Shown one piece after another: positions 24,587-32,886 of a stretch of DNA of 64,000 nucleotides. The notes under the pieces are model-generated. The model did no database searches. It worked only from the letters and a program-made list of their open reading frames with translations, and was not told the DNA's origin. Position 1 is the stretch's first letter; each line of letters starts with the position of its first letter. This stretch comes from Sporolactobacillus kofuensis. GTDB lineage: Bacteria; Bacillota; Bacilli; Bacillales; Sporolactobacillaceae. The DNA lies in the NCBI RefSeq assembly GCF_024125425.1, contig NZ_JAMXWN010000011.1, positions 1-64,000 on the forward strand, read 5' to 3'. Both the position numbers and the translations under genes were made by a program.

Positions 24587-25372
24587 TTATTCGAAAAAGG
24601 AATGGCGATAGCTAATCGCCTGACTGCCCATTTGCTGCCATGCTTTAATGAATGCGGTTCTATCAACCACTGTGTTCTTTTTTCCAAGTGGATCGTTAAA
24701 TACAATATGATCTTTGTCATATCCGGTCACCAATACGGAATGTTCCTGATTGGTGACTTTCACTTTGCCTTCTTTTGTCTGCCAGACTTGAAAAGCATTC
24801 TGTGGCAGCGGCTCAAATGTGGCATTGGTGATGACGACAACCGGAATGCCGTTCTGGAGCTGCCTCAAGACAGCATCAAAAGATTTGCCGCTGAGATCGA
24901 TAATTTTTCCAGGTAGAAAATCCTGGCCAAGATTTGCCAAAGGTTTGTGATACACACCATACCCTTGCTCGCTGAACGAATACATAGTGCCGACAAACCC
25001 AACATTTGGATCGCCGTAATAGCCATTTTGATAATAGGGGACCTTGTGAATTTTACTCGCTAATTCCATTTTGCTGACCTGGACGCCGGCGTTCTGAAGC
25101 AACATTGCAAGAGCAGTCACTTCGCAGCCTCGAGGTAACTCGGGTTTCTGAAGAATCTGGGGTGCATCAATCTGTACGGAACTTTTCTCCGCCGTATCTC
25201 CTGTTATCTGCAGGGCGTCATTCTTTACTTTTTCAGCATCATTGATGATCTTGGTCACAAAATTATTCTTTAAAAGATGCTGCCCTGCAGGATAGAGATT
25301 AAAAAGGAATAGGGCAAGTACTATATCGAAGGCAAGGAACCAACCAAGCCAATGTTTTCTAAAAAGGTGCAT
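24587..25372 (-). CDS. Secreted or membrane-anchored C39-like cysteine peptidase (YvpB type)
   Basis: The 261-residue protein opens with a basic start and a membrane segment (GWFLAFDIVLALFLFNLY), followed by an extracellular papain-like fold of the Peptidase_C39_2 family. The predicted catalytic cysteine is in LPRGCEVTALAMLL near 83, the histidine in EHSVLVTGYD near 212, and the aspartate/asparagine in FNDPLG near 225. There is no ABC transporter fusion, so this is not a bacteriocin exporter. Its substrate is unknown. It converges on comFC with no clear terminator between. Confidence 0.78.
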   Translation of the reverse strand: MHLFRKHWLGWFLAFDIVLALFLFNLYPAGQHLLKNNFVTKIINDAEKVKNDALQITGDTAEKSSVQIDAPQILQKPELPRGCEVTALAMLLQNAGVQVSKMELASKIHKVPYYQNGYYGDPNVGFVGTMYSFSEQGYGVYHKPLANLGQDFLPGKIIDLSGKSFDAVLRQLQNGIPVVVITNATFEPLPQNAFQVWQTKEGKVKVTNQEHSVLVTGYDKDHIVFNDPLGKKNTVVDRTAFIKAWQQMGSQAISYRHSFFE

Positions 25373-25720
25373 GAAGTTATTTCCCTTCGCTCGGTGTTAT
25401 CATTTCTTGTTGTATCATTTAATAAGTCGACATGACTATTCATAGGCTTTGACTTAATTCTAGCCATCTCAGTGAAGCTTAGTATTTTTGCCGAATAACT
25501 GCTCTGTACGCATTTAAAAAATAAGTAAAAGCAAGTTACACGTGTTGCTATTTTACCATGGGCGCCAGCAGTGAAGGGGCGTAGATGTGACAAATCACTA
25601 AATTTTAACACATCTAGTCCGATAATTAATGAGAAAAGCGAAATCTGTGAGTGCTAACATGCGGGCGATCAATTGATCCTACCCTCCAGTATTTGGCTTT
25701 TGATTAAGGGAGGAATTTCA
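25373..25720. other. Region upstream of the flagellar operon
   Basis: About 350 bases without a gene, holding the sigma-D promoter described at 25599-25625. It separates the minus-strand peptidase gene from yvyF. Confidence 0.5.
25599..25625 (+). promoter_or_regulatory. Sigma-D promoter upstream of yvyF
   Basis: TAAA at 25599-25602, exactly 15 bases, then TCCGATAA at 25618-25625: one mismatch to the sigma-D consensus TAAA-N15-GCCGATAA. It would drive the late flagellar operon from yvyF onward. Confidence 0.65.
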
Positions 25721-26113
25721 TTGGCAGATCTCGAAAACTGTAAGGGCTGCGGAAGACTCTTTGTCAGAGTGTCTTCTCCATACTGCCCCGACTGTCTAAA
25801 AAAACAAGATCAAATGTATGAGACCGTCTATCGTTTTATTCGTAAACAGGAAAACAGGAGATCAACGGTTACTGAGGTTCATGAAGCAACCGGTGTCGAT
25901 GTTAACTGGATTTACCAGTGGATTCGAGAAGGAAAAATTCAGACCTCTGTATTCCCTAACCTTGGCTACCCGTGCAAGTCTTGTGGAACGTTGATCCAAA
26001 CCGGGGCGCTCTGTGATAACTGCCGGCATCGACTGGAGCATGACATTGATCAGCAGCAAAAAAGAGATGAAGCGGCAAGCCGTTCACAACGGGGAAAGAC
26101 GTATCATACCTAA
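25721..26113 (+). CDS. yvyF: YvyF, flagellar-operon zinc-ribbon protein
   Basis: Small protein (130 residues; 139 in B. subtilis) conserved at the head of this operon. Two zinc-ribbon-like cysteine sets flank the protein: CKGCG with CPDC in the first 30 residues, and CKSCG with CDNC near 88-108. Between them is a MerR-like helix-turn-helix (TEVHEATGVDVNWIYQWIREGKI). It is proposed to regulate flagellar genes; its exact role is not proven. The TTG at 25721 is chosen because aagggagga lies just upstream. Confidence 0.87.
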   Translation: MADLENCKGCGRLFVRVSSPYCPDCLKKQDQMYETVYRFIRKQENRRSTVTEVHEATGVDVNWIYQWIREGKIQTSVFPNLGYPCKSCGTLIQTGALCDNCRHRLEHDIDQQQKRDEAASRSQRGKTYHT

Positions 26114-26130
26114 GGATCACCCAAGAGAAC

Positions 26131-26157
26131 TAAAGAAATAAGCTACAATGCCGATAT
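26131..26157 (+). promoter_or_regulatory. Sigma-D promoter of flgM
   Basis: TAAA (26131-26134), exactly 15 bases, GCCGATAT (26150-26157): a perfect sigma-D consensus 72 bases before flgM. This places the anti-sigma factor under the sigma factor it inhibits, as in B. subtilis. Confidence 0.9.
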
Positions 26158-26228
26158 AATATAGGGAAAGCAAAATAAAGTTCGAGATTATAACCAGTAT
26201 TAAATTCCTCTGAGATGAGGTGAATTCA

Positions 26229-26495
26229 TTGAAAATTAACGGATACCAGCCTGTTCAGTCGTATTCAACGAACTATCAGGCAGCAAAACTTGGTGAACAA
26301 TCAATAGCACCAGCTAAGACAAATGATAAGGTTGAAATTTCTAACGCGGCAAAACGCATGCAAGGCGCGAAGAAACTTGAAGAAGCCAGACAGCAAAAAA
26401 TTGATCAGATCAAAACGCAGATTGATGCTGGCACGTATTATGTTTCCTCGAAAACTATTGCAGAGAAAATGTATAACTTCTGGAACAATCGATAA
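26229..26495 (+). CDS. flgM: FlgM, anti-sigma-D factor
   Basis: Binds sigma-D (SigD/FliA class) until the hook is complete, then is removed, releasing late flagellar transcription. The 88-residue protein has the typical FlgM arrangement: a disordered, Ser/Gln-rich N-terminal half, and helices with VEISNAAKRMQ and RQQKIDQIKTQIDAGTYYVSSKTIAEKM. The TTG at 26229 follows gaggtga; an earlier in-frame opening at 26220 overlaps that site. Confidence 0.92.
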   Translation: MKINGYQPVQSYSTNYQAAKLGEQSIAPAKTNDKVEISNAAKRMQGAKKLEEARQQKIDQIKTQIDAGTYYVSSKTIAEKMYNFWNNR

Positions 26496-26523
26496 AGGTT
26501 CAGCATTAAGGGAGTGAACAACT

Positions 26524-27018
26524 ATGTCTCTAAAGCAAATGAAGCAAACGATGACCGCGATGATTGACTGTCATGACGCTCTGTACACCCTAGCCATTGA
26601 AAAAAGAGATGCGGTCAAAGTGGGAGATGCTCAAACGGTCGGTGAGATCAGTTCGAAAGAAACACCGCTGGTTGAACGTTTGCAGAAATTGGAGACAGCG
26701 CGGACATCGATCATTCAGATCGATCTTGGTACAGATGCTGGTGAATCGATCACTTTTTCAGATTGGGAAAAAGTGATGGTGCCAGAGCAAGAGCGTGAAG
26801 CATGGCAAAAGATTTATCTTGAACTCGCGAACAGTGTGTATCGATTGAAACAGGCGAATAAGCTGAATCAAGAACTTCTTCGCGATTCATTACTTTGGGT
26901 CAAGCTGAACATGAATCTCTTGAAACCACAGAATCAGAATTTGCATAATTACCGAAACCCAAGAGACGGACAGGCACCGTCATCCGTTTACAGCGGACGT
27001 ATAGATTCTCGGACTTAA
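26524..27018 (+). CDS. flgN: FlgN, chaperone for hook-associated proteins
   Basis: Cytoplasmic chaperone (YvyG) of FlgK and FlgL. The 164-residue, largely helical sequence has the conserved start SLKQMKQTMTAMIDCHDALYTLA and SSKETPLVERLQKLE, with a helical C-terminal LNQELLRDSLLWVKLNMNLL that contacts its clients. It sits 28 bases after flgM and 20 bases before flgK, matching the operon order of B. subtilis. Confidence 0.9.
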   Translation: MSLKQMKQTMTAMIDCHDALYTLAIEKRDAVKVGDAQTVGEISSKETPLVERLQKLETARTSIIQIDLGTDAGESITFSDWEKVMVPEQEREAWQKIYLELANSVYRLKQANKLNQELLRDSLLWVKLNMNLLKPQNQNLHNYRNPRDGQAPSSVYSGRIDSRT

Positions 27019-27038
27019 TATAGACGGAGGTGCAACCA

Positions 27039-28559
27039 GTGATTCCGATTTTTTCTAGTTTAGATATGATGCAGCGGGCACTGCAAGTCACGCAGACAGC
27101 GATTCAGACGACCGGACATAATATTTCAAATGCCAATACAGACGGCTACTCTCGTCAACGTGTCAATTTGACTACATGGACCCCTTATCCGGGCATTGGC
27201 ATCAACGCTGCACGCGGTGCCGGTCAGATTGGTACAGGTGTGAACGATGATGCAATTGTCCGAATCCGCGACCAATTTGTTGATCAACAAGTTCGTGACA
27301 ATTCAAACGAGAATGGCTATTGGAGTGCATTAAGTGATGCCTACGGCCAAATGGAAGATATTATTAATGAACCGACGGATACCGGAATCTCATCTGAACT
27401 GGATGGTTTCTGGCAATCGCTTCAGGATCTTGCGGGCAATGCGGGAACCAGCGGAACAGGTACGGTTGTGCTACAAAATGGAGCGGCGGTCGCCGATACG
27501 TTTAATTACATTGGCACGTCTTTAGGAAAAGTTCAAGATAATCTCAACCAGCAAATTACGGAAAATACGAAGCTGATCAATAATTACGCAGATCAAATCA
27601 ACGCACTTAATTCACAAATCAACAAGCAAGAAGCGAACGGGTTACTCGCCAATGATCTCTACGACCAACGCGATGCGCTCACGGAAAAATTGGCGCAGCT
27701 TGTCAACATCAAAGTGACGAAAGTGCCAAGCGGCGGCAACCCATCACCACTTGCAGAAGGAAAATATACCATTGAGATGGTTGATGGAACCGGTGCGTCT
27801 TATAGCCCAGCAGCAACTCTGGTCGATGGTGCCGCTTTAACAAATAATCATTTGAAGGCAACAATCGACACGACCAACAGTTCAGCGCCAACGGTTACGA
27901 TGGCGATGGTTCAATCCGATGACACAACGGCTGTTTCAACGGGATTGGGCAAAGATTTTTCAGGGAAACTTCAAGGACTCATTGATGCCTATACAAACGA
28001 TTATCCAAGTGTCTTAAAGAGCTTGGATAATATGGCAAGCACATTAGCAACGGAAATGAATACTGCTTATCAGAAGACGGCGGGCTATGATAGCACAAAA
28101 GGTGACTTCTTCCTCGGAGATAGTTCAGGAATCGTAACTGCGCTCACTATTCATGTGAACAGCAATCTAACAGGTAGCGATGTGAAGGCAAACGGGCTGA
28201 ATGCAGATGGCACCGCGAAACCGAGCGGCGACAACAGCGGGGCGACGGCAATGGCCAACGTGATCGCAACGAATGCTTATGCTATTGATGGCACAGGCAG
28301 CGATACGATGACCTTGAAGAGTTATTTGCAGAGCCTGATTGGACAGATCGGTGTTAATTCACAGTCTGCACAACAATTTACAAGCAACTCAGCAACGACA
28401 TTGGCAGCGGCGCAAAACCGGCGTTCCTCAATCAGCGGGGTATCCCTTGACGAAGAATTAACAAATTTGATCCAGTTCCAACACTCTTACGGTGCGGCGG
28501 CTAAAGTTGTTACAACACTTGATACTTTGTTGGATACTTTAATTAATAAGATGGGGTGA
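27039..28559 (+). CDS. flgK: Flagellar hook-associated protein 1
   Basis: First hook-filament junction protein, exported by the flagellar type III system. It has the Flg_bb_rod N-terminal block (TGHNISNANTDGYSRQRVNL) and the C-terminal D0 helix (SGVSLDEELTNLIQFQHSYGAAAKVVTTLDTLLDTL) that pack in the tube. The GTG at 27039 is chosen since cggaggtg lies just upstream; the frame itself opens nine bases earlier. The 506 residues are normal. It is six bases ahead of flgL. Confidence 0.95.
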   Translation: MIPIFSSLDMMQRALQVTQTAIQTTGHNISNANTDGYSRQRVNLTTWTPYPGIGINAARGAGQIGTGVNDDAIVRIRDQFVDQQVRDNSNENGYWSALSDAYGQMEDIINEPTDTGISSELDGFWQSLQDLAGNAGTSGTGTVVLQNGAAVADTFNYIGTSLGKVQDNLNQQITENTKLINNYADQINALNSQINKQEANGLLANDLYDQRDALTEKLAQLVNIKVTKVPSGGNPSPLAEGKYTIEMVDGTGASYSPAATLVDGAALTNNHLKATIDTTNSSAPTVTMAMVQSDDTTAVSTGLGKDFSGKLQGLIDAYTNDYPSVLKSLDNMASTLATEMNTAYQKTAGYDSTKGDFFLGDSSGIVTALTIHVNSNLTGSDVKANGLNADGTAKPSGDNSGATAMANVIATNAYAIDGTGSDTMTLKSYLQSLIGQIGVNSQSAQQFTSNSATTLAAAQNRRSSISGVSLDEELTNLIQFQHSYGAAAKVVTTLDTLLDTLINKMG

Positions 28560-28565
28560 TAAATA

Positions 28566-29462
28566 ATGCGGATTACACAAGGCATGATGACCAATAATGT
28601 TCTGCAGAATATTTCCGGTGGCTATAGCAAAATAGCGGATTATCAGGATCAATTGGCATCAGGAAAGAAAATCACCCGTCCTTCCCAGGATCCGGTTGTC
28701 GCAACAATGGGAATTGCTTACCGTACGGATGTTAGTCATGTTGAGCAATATCAAAAGAACGTGACCAACGCTTATAAATGGCTTGATAGCTCAGATGATT
28801 CACTCTCGCAAGTGGATGATGTACTTCAACGTATCCGTGAGCTGACAACAGAAGGAAGCACAGATACATACACAGCCGATCAGCGAAAAGCTATAGGTGT
28901 AGAAGTGGATCAATTGACGCAGCAACTGGTCACATTAGGGAACACGCAAGTGGGCGGACAGTATATTTTTAGCGGCAGTGATTCCGCAAACCCGCTTCTG
29001 ACTCAAGCTTCAGATGGAACAGTGACCATTAATCAAACCGCGCTTGATAATCCAAACTTTTCCGTTGCGGTTAATGATGGCATCTCAATGGCAATTAATG
29101 TGAATCCGAATCAAGTGTTCACGTCCTCACTGTTCAGTGATTTAAATGATTTGAAGAATGCTTTGAATGGCGGTACGGCAACAGGACAAGACATCAGTGA
29201 CTACCTTGGAAAACTTGATACCCATTTAGATGAAGTAAGCAGTGCTCAAGCTGATCTTGGTGCAAAGACCAATCGTATTGATATGGTCAAGAACCGGTTG
29301 GATGAGCAAAAGACAGTGGCTACACAAGTCATGTCCAGCAATGAAGACGCTGACTACGCGGAAACAATCGTAAAATTGAATGAGCAGCAGAATGTCTATA
29401 ATGCCTCACTCTCGGTCGGAGCGAAAATCATTCAGACTTCTCTTGTTGACTTTTTGAAATAA
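28566..29462 (+). CDS. flgL: Flagellar hook-associated protein 3
   Basis: Second junction protein between FlgK and filament. The 298-residue flagellin-like sequence starts MRITQGMMTNNVLQNISGGY and shows ASGKKITRPSQDPVVA. The C-terminal helix ends ETIVKLNEQQNVYNASLSVGAKIIQ. It is co-transcribed with flgK. Confidence 0.95.
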   Translation: MRITQGMMTNNVLQNISGGYSKIADYQDQLASGKKITRPSQDPVVATMGIAYRTDVSHVEQYQKNVTNAYKWLDSSDDSLSQVDDVLQRIRELTTEGSTDTYTADQRKAIGVEVDQLTQQLVTLGNTQVGGQYIFSGSDSANPLLTQASDGTVTINQTALDNPNFSVAVNDGISMAINVNPNQVFTSSLFSDLNDLKNALNGGTATGQDISDYLGKLDTHLDEVSSAQADLGAKTNRIDMVKNRLDEQKTVATQVMSSNEDADYAETIVKLNEQQNVYNASLSVGAKIIQTSLVDFLK

Positions 29463-29514
29463 TCCTCATGAACTTTAGTATTATGGCATTTTTTAGAAAT
29501 ATGTGGTGATGATC

Positions 29515-30108
29515 ATGGCGAGTACAATCCCTCATCTTGAGATGCATCAAACATTTGGCAAAATTGCGATCAGTACACAAAATGCTGTCCAAACCATAAG
29601 CCAACCGAAAGCGGATCAATCGATTGAGCAGCCAAAAGCAACAATGTCGATTGAACGCACACCTGCTCAAGTGAAGATCGATCAATCGGCAGGTTGGCAT
29701 AACATGGATTTGAAATCGGTATTTGTTCGTATTCGCGACGCAGCACAAGCGGGAAAGCAAGCAGTTTTGGATGGCATTGTTCGTCATGCCCAAGAAGGGG
29801 ACGAACTTTTACATATTGAGAAGAATAAGGGGCGAAATCTCTTCGCGAAACAAGCTGCGGAGAGCGTTGAAAGAGCGGTAATCGGTACACATTATGATAC
29901 CGGCAGTACGCCCGCATCTCAAGCGGTGAGTTACGACGTGACGCCAGCACAATTGCAGGTCGACTGGCAAACGCATGCACCGGTGATCCAAGCAAAAGTG
30001 AATGCACCCCAATTGACGTATCAACCGGGGCAAGTCACAATATCTATGCAGCAATACCCTTCTTTGGCTATTCAAGCTGTCGGCATGTTTGTTGATGAGA
30101 AAGGATAA
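29515..30108 (+). CDS. yviE: YviE, conserved flagellar-operon protein (DUF6470 type)
   Basis: A 197-residue protein of unknown function in its usual place between flgL and fliW. It begins with repeats of the pattern xQPKAxxSIExxPA, giving an extended, low-hydrophobicity N-terminus. The middle is helical (RIRDAAQAGKQAVLDGIVRHAQEGDELLHI), and the C-terminal half repeats short strand-like motifs (PAQLQVDWQ, APQLTYQPGQVTIS). There is no signal peptide or membrane segment. The ATG at 29515 has gtggtgat upstream. Confidence 0.82.
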   Translation: MASTIPHLEMHQTFGKIAISTQNAVQTISQPKADQSIEQPKATMSIERTPAQVKIDQSAGWHNMDLKSVFVRIRDAAQAGKQAVLDGIVRHAQEGDELLHIEKNKGRNLFAKQAAESVERAVIGTHYDTGSTPASQAVSYDVTPAQLQVDWQTHAPVIQAKVNAPQLTYQPGQVTISMQQYPSLAIQAVGMFVDEKG

Positions 30109-30115
30109 GAGAATC

Positions 30116-30553
30116 ATGAAGATAAAAACAAAGTATTACGGCGAACAAGAGATCAATGAAAATGAAATTATTTCTTTTTCATCCGGAATTCCCGGTTTTG
30201 CTCATGACAAGCGCTTTATCCTCCAACCTTTTGGCGAAGCTTTCTCGATCCTGCAATCTCTTGATGATGCGGATGTTGCTTTTATCGTGACTTCTCCTTT
30301 TCTCTATTTCGAAGAGTACAGCATCGATCTTCCTGACCATTTGGTTCAACAATTGGCGATTCAATCTGAGCAGGACGTTGCTATTTGGGTTATTGTCAGC
30401 GTGCGAAAGCCATTTTCCCAATCGACAGCAAATCTCAAGGCGCCGATTATCATCAATGGGCGTGAGCAACTCGGTAAGCAATATATTCCGGATCATTCCC
30501 GATACTCGCTTCGAGAGCGCCTAGTTGCGACCTCGTCAGAAGAGAGGGCGTGA
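30116..30553 (+). CDS. fliW: FliW, flagellar assembly factor and CsrA antagonist
   Basis: Binds flagellin or CsrA; when flagellin is secreted, freed FliW sequesters CsrA and lifts translational repression of hag. The 145-residue sequence has the signature [16 protein letters not shown] near the start and [19 protein letters not shown] near the C-terminus. The start at 30116 follows aaaggataa. It is just ahead of csrA (four bases from stop to start), the arrangement of the B. subtilis partner-switch module. Confidence 0.95.
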   Translation: MKIKTKYYGEQEINENEIISFSSGIPGFAHDKRFILQPFGEAFSILQSLDDADVAFIVTSPFLYFEEYSIDLPDHLVQQLAIQSEQDVAIWVIVSVRKPFSQSTANLKAPIIINGREQLGKQYIPDHSRYSLRERLVATSSEERA

Positions 30554-30557
30554 CCAG

Positions 30558-30797
30558 ATGCTGATCTTGACACGAAAACTTGGTGAAGCGATTCGCATCG
30601 GCGATGATATTGAAGTGAAAATTGTTGGCATTGCCGGTGATCAGATTAAATTGGGTATTTCGGCACCACGTGACATTGACGTGAACCGAGCGGAAATCTA
30701 TGAGGCCATTCAGAAGGAAAATAGTCAGGCAACGCAAGCCGATCTCTCAGAAGAGTTAATTTCAGAACTGAAAGCCATGAAAAGGGAAAAGAAATGA
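30558..30797 (+). CDS. csrA: CsrA, RNA-binding translational regulator
   Basis: Homodimeric RNA-binding protein that blocks translation of hag. The core [22 protein letters not shown] and [23 protein letters not shown] regions form the beta-strands and helix of CsrA, including the arginine that contacts the GGA motif. The 79-residue length with a charged tail is typical of Bacillales. A matching CsrA site is seen in the hag leader at 37313-37328. It is the last gene of the operon and is followed by a terminator. Confidence 0.95.
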   Translation: MLILTRKLGEAIRIGDDIEVKIVGIAGDQIKLGISAPRDIDVNRAEIYEAIQKENSQATQADLSEELISELKAMKREKK

Positions 30798-30802
30798 TAG
30801 CG

Positions 30803-30825
30803 ACACGGGAAACCGTGTTTTTTTT
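30803..30825 (+). terminator. Intrinsic terminator after csrA
   Basis: A 6-bp stem (30803-30808 with 30813-30818), closed by a GAAA tetraloop, is followed by eight T. Confidence 0.85.
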
Positions 30826-30840
30826 GATGACATAAATTCT

Positions 30841-31003
30841 TTGCTTAAGAATGTAGCGAAGACGCGAGACGCCTGCGGGATCAGGTGCTGGCGAGACCCC
30901 GCAGATTTTTGATTGTTTGAGGAGGCTCGCAGTGCGCCTGCGGCAAGCGAGCGATCGAAGCAGAATTGATGTAAAAATAAGGACTGAGTGTTTTTTGCCC
31001 AGT
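30841..31003 (+). repeat. Interspersed GC-rich repeat, copy A3
   Basis: One of the best-preserved copies: gcgagacgcctgcgggat, gagaccccgcagattttt, tgaggaggctcgcag, gcctgcggcaagcgagcgat, then cgaagcagaattgatgtaaa. The last block is shared almost exactly with copy A4. The inner ctgcggg/cccgcag arms can pair. It begins about 15 bases after the csrA terminator. Confidence 0.8.
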
Positions 31004-31175
31004 ATTTTTGATTTCCCTTCATCATAGCGCTAAAAGGGGATATTCAATGAAAGATGTAAGTTTTACCACTGGAATGTCAACTTTTGATTGAATAATGTTA
31101 TCAACTGGTAAAAATAGGTCAAATGGCATTGATTAATTGTATGAGTTGTGACAAAATAACCAATACAAAACCAAT

Positions 31176-31256
31176 CGAAATGGCACACCTATTGAAAAAT
31201 AGGGCCGCAAAACTACGGGCCTAAGGCAAATGCTATGGCCGCCGAGTTGCCGAAAT
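31176..31256 (+). promoter_or_regulatory. Cyclic-di-GMP-I (GEMM) riboswitch
   Basis: The core matches class I c-di-GMP aptamers. P1 pairs ggca (31182-31185) with tgcc (31248-31251). Helix P2 is cctatt-GAAA-aatagg (31188-31203) with its GAAA tetraloop. The invariant CGCAAA follows at 31206. Helix P3 carries the GGCCTAAGG receptor block (31218-31226) and an ATGG-CCGCCGAG segment before the closing TTGCC. The aptamer lies about 210 bases before a PilZ-domain gene. A weak AT-rich hairpin followed by seven T (31334-31363) between them could be the expression platform. Confidence 0.85.
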
Positions 31257-31333
31257 GGATGAAGCAACTTGAAATCTTCCATGTTTTTGGTGCGCCGTTT
31301 TGATCAAATAAAGAGGCGAAAAAAATGTGGTTA

Positions 31334-31363
31334 TTTCATTTTCTTAGAAATGAAAATTTTTTT
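31334..31363 (+). terminator. Possible riboswitch expression platform (weak terminator)
   Basis: The 8-bp arms tttcattt (31334-31341) and aaatgaaa (31348-31355), with a 6-base loop, are followed by a run of seven T. The stem is A/T only, so its termination strength is doubtful. It is placed between aptamer and gene as a control element would be. Confidence 0.4.
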
Positions 31364-31464
31364 CATCATTTTCAACCGATCATAAATGTAGAGACACAGA
31401 TGTTCGAAGGTTATGAGGCACTCTTTCGTACAACGTCATTTTACAATCTGTGAGGTGATCACTA

Positions 31465-31929
31465 ATGTCTCGTTATACAATCTTAGCTCTTGGTGCAGGT
31501 ATTGAAATGTTGTTTGTGCTGATTGTGCTTTCCTTATTCATTCTTCATTATCGGAGGATCATGTATAAAGACCGCATAACCATCATGAGGCTCAAGAAAA
31601 AGCTATCGAGCAATCAAAAATTAATTGCCGATAAAGAACCGATAGAAAGGCGTAAACATCATCGGATTAAGCTATCCGGTGAAAAGTGTACGATTCGTGT
31701 GATTGACTTTGGCGAGCATACGTTACAAAAATTGAATAATAAGTCGTTTGATGTGGAAATGCTCGATCTCAGTGTTGGCGGCATGAAAATTAAATGCACG
31801 ATCGACTTTCCGGTGAAGAAAGAAGTTTATTTTGCGCTTTCTTTTGCCAAAGAAGATGGCACGATGATCCATGTTAAGGGTATGGTCACTCGTAAAGAAG
31901 TGAAGCACGGGAGACGTACAATTAATTAA
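31465..31929 (+). CDS. Membrane-anchored PilZ-domain c-di-GMP effector, 3' end frameshifted
   Basis: A single membrane helix (about 5-30) is followed by a short basic linker and a PilZ domain. The c-di-GMP contacts are present: RxxxR as RKHHR near 56-60 and DxSxxG as DLSVGG near 95. The frame stops at 31929 after VTRKEVKHGRRTIN. Directly afterwards, in another frame, the sequence continues as IQFVQLTAKDETEIQSYM and runs to a stop at 32036, which is the expected last strand and helix of a PilZ domain. One missing base around 31925-31935 would rejoin the two into a protein of about 190 residues. It may therefore be a recent pseudogene, a phase-variable gene or a sequencing error. The ATG follows gaggtgat. 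Confidence 0.75.
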   Translation: MSRYTILALGAGIEMLFVLIVLSLFILHYRRIMYKDRITIMRLKKKLSSNQKLIADKEPIERRKHHRIKLSGEKCTIRVIDFGEHTLQKLNNKSFDVEMLDLSVGGMKIKCTIDFPVKKEVYFALSFAKEDGTMIHVKGMVTRKEVKHGRRTIN

Positions 31930-32071
31930 TCCAATTTGTTCAACTGACTGCGAAAGATGAAACAGAAATCCAGTCCTATATGAATCAGAAAGAGTTATCA
32001 AGAAAAGCAATCTCATCAAAAACCGCGATAAAGTGAAGTTTTCCGGATGTAAGTGAATAGATAAAGGGTTG

Positions 32072-32109
32072 ACACGTATTCGAAAGTCTCGTCGATACGT
32101 GTTTTCTTT
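32072..32109 (+). terminator. Intrinsic terminator after the PilZ gene
   Basis: An 8-bp stem (32072-32079 with 32095-32102) with a 15-base loop is followed by a T-rich run. It lies after the stop of the shifted frame (32036), consistent with the longer PilZ product being the ancestral one. Confidence 0.7.
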
Positions 32110-32211
32110 TTTACCGGCACCATTAAAACGATTTTGTAACTAGGAAAGGAATAAATAAGGGAGAAACAACGCTTCGATGCTCGGTGACGCATCCAGCTTG
32201 AGGGGAAGAGC

Positions 32212-32367
32212 ATGATCAGGAAATTCAGAGATTTCCAGATAAATATTTTGACAGATCATAAGCTTCAAGATAAAATAAGAAAAATTAGCAAGCAGGCAAT
32301 TGGTCAGGTGGATGAGGCAATGCGCATCGATGCTTATGTAGAAGTGCTTGGCAGAACTTTCTTTTGA
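32212..32367 (+). CDS. Small protein of 51 residues, unknown
   Basis: An ATG frame with gaggggaaga eight bases upstream encodes 51 residues starting MIRKFRDFQINILTD and ending YVEVLGRTFF. It has no membrane segment or cysteine; the middle is amphipathic helix-like with many Lys/Arg/Asp. I recognise no family. It sits between the PilZ gene and a coiled-coil small gene on the same strand. The codon pattern and ribosome site argue for a real gene. Confidence 0.55.
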   Translation: MIRKFRDFQINILTDHKLQDKIRKISKQAIGQVDEAMRIDAYVEVLGRTFF

Positions 32368-32489
32368 ATGATAAGAAAGTGTAACAATTTTTTCATTTTT
32401 TAATAAAATGGACAAAACACATTTTTAAGTGAGCTGAGTAAACCTGTAGTTTGGACAGTGAGTATTGATAGATAAAGGGAGGGCTACAC

Positions 32490-32828
32490 ATGATGAATCA
32501 TCCAAAAGAAGCAAAAATCGATGACTATCTGGACCTGTACCTCTTCGCTGAGAAATTGCAAGATGACGAATGGCAAAATGAAATCAAAAACAATTTGGCG
32601 GCTTTTCTCAAGGAGTCGGCGGAACGCGACCGACAAAGAGAAAGTGATCTCCGTATACAGATGTCGTACGTTAATCGACGAATCTTAGACTTGTACAAAC
32701 AACTGCGCCAGCGCAATGTTCAACTGACAGAATCGATTACGAATGAACTCTATGCGTTAAAGCAACGGAGACTGGAACTCGAAGCAGAGCTCGGTAAACT
32801 TCGTGAGCAAAATCGCCGCATCAGCTAA
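32490..32828 (+). CDS. Small coiled-coil protein, unknown
   Basis: A 112-residue, highly charged, helical protein without membrane segments or cysteines. The C-terminal two thirds show heptad-like spacing (YVNRRILDLYKQLRQRN, ELYALKQRRLELEAELGKL), so a dimeric coiled coil is likely. The family was not recognised. The ATG at 32490 (or the next codon) follows ggagggc, and the gene ends at a terminator. It lies in the accessory island between csrA and hag, next to the 51-residue gene, and could be a motility-linked accessory, but this is only position-based. Confidence 0.6.
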   Translation: MMNHPKEAKIDDYLDLYLFAEKLQDDEWQNEIKNNLAAFLKESAERDRQRESDLRIQMSYVNRRILDLYKQLRQRNVQLTESITNELYALKQRRLELEAELGKLREQNRRIS

Positions 32829-32840
32829 ATTTTAGAGAAG

Positions 32841-32878
32841 AAGGGGAGTCCTCGAAATCGTGAGGGCACCCCTTTTTG
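32841..32878 (+). terminator. Intrinsic terminator between convergent genes at 32.8 kb
   Basis: aagggg (32841-32846) pairs with cccctt (32869-32874), and an inner cctc/gagg helix extends it. Five T follow. Confidence 0.75.
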
Positions 32879-32886
32879 AGTGGTGA

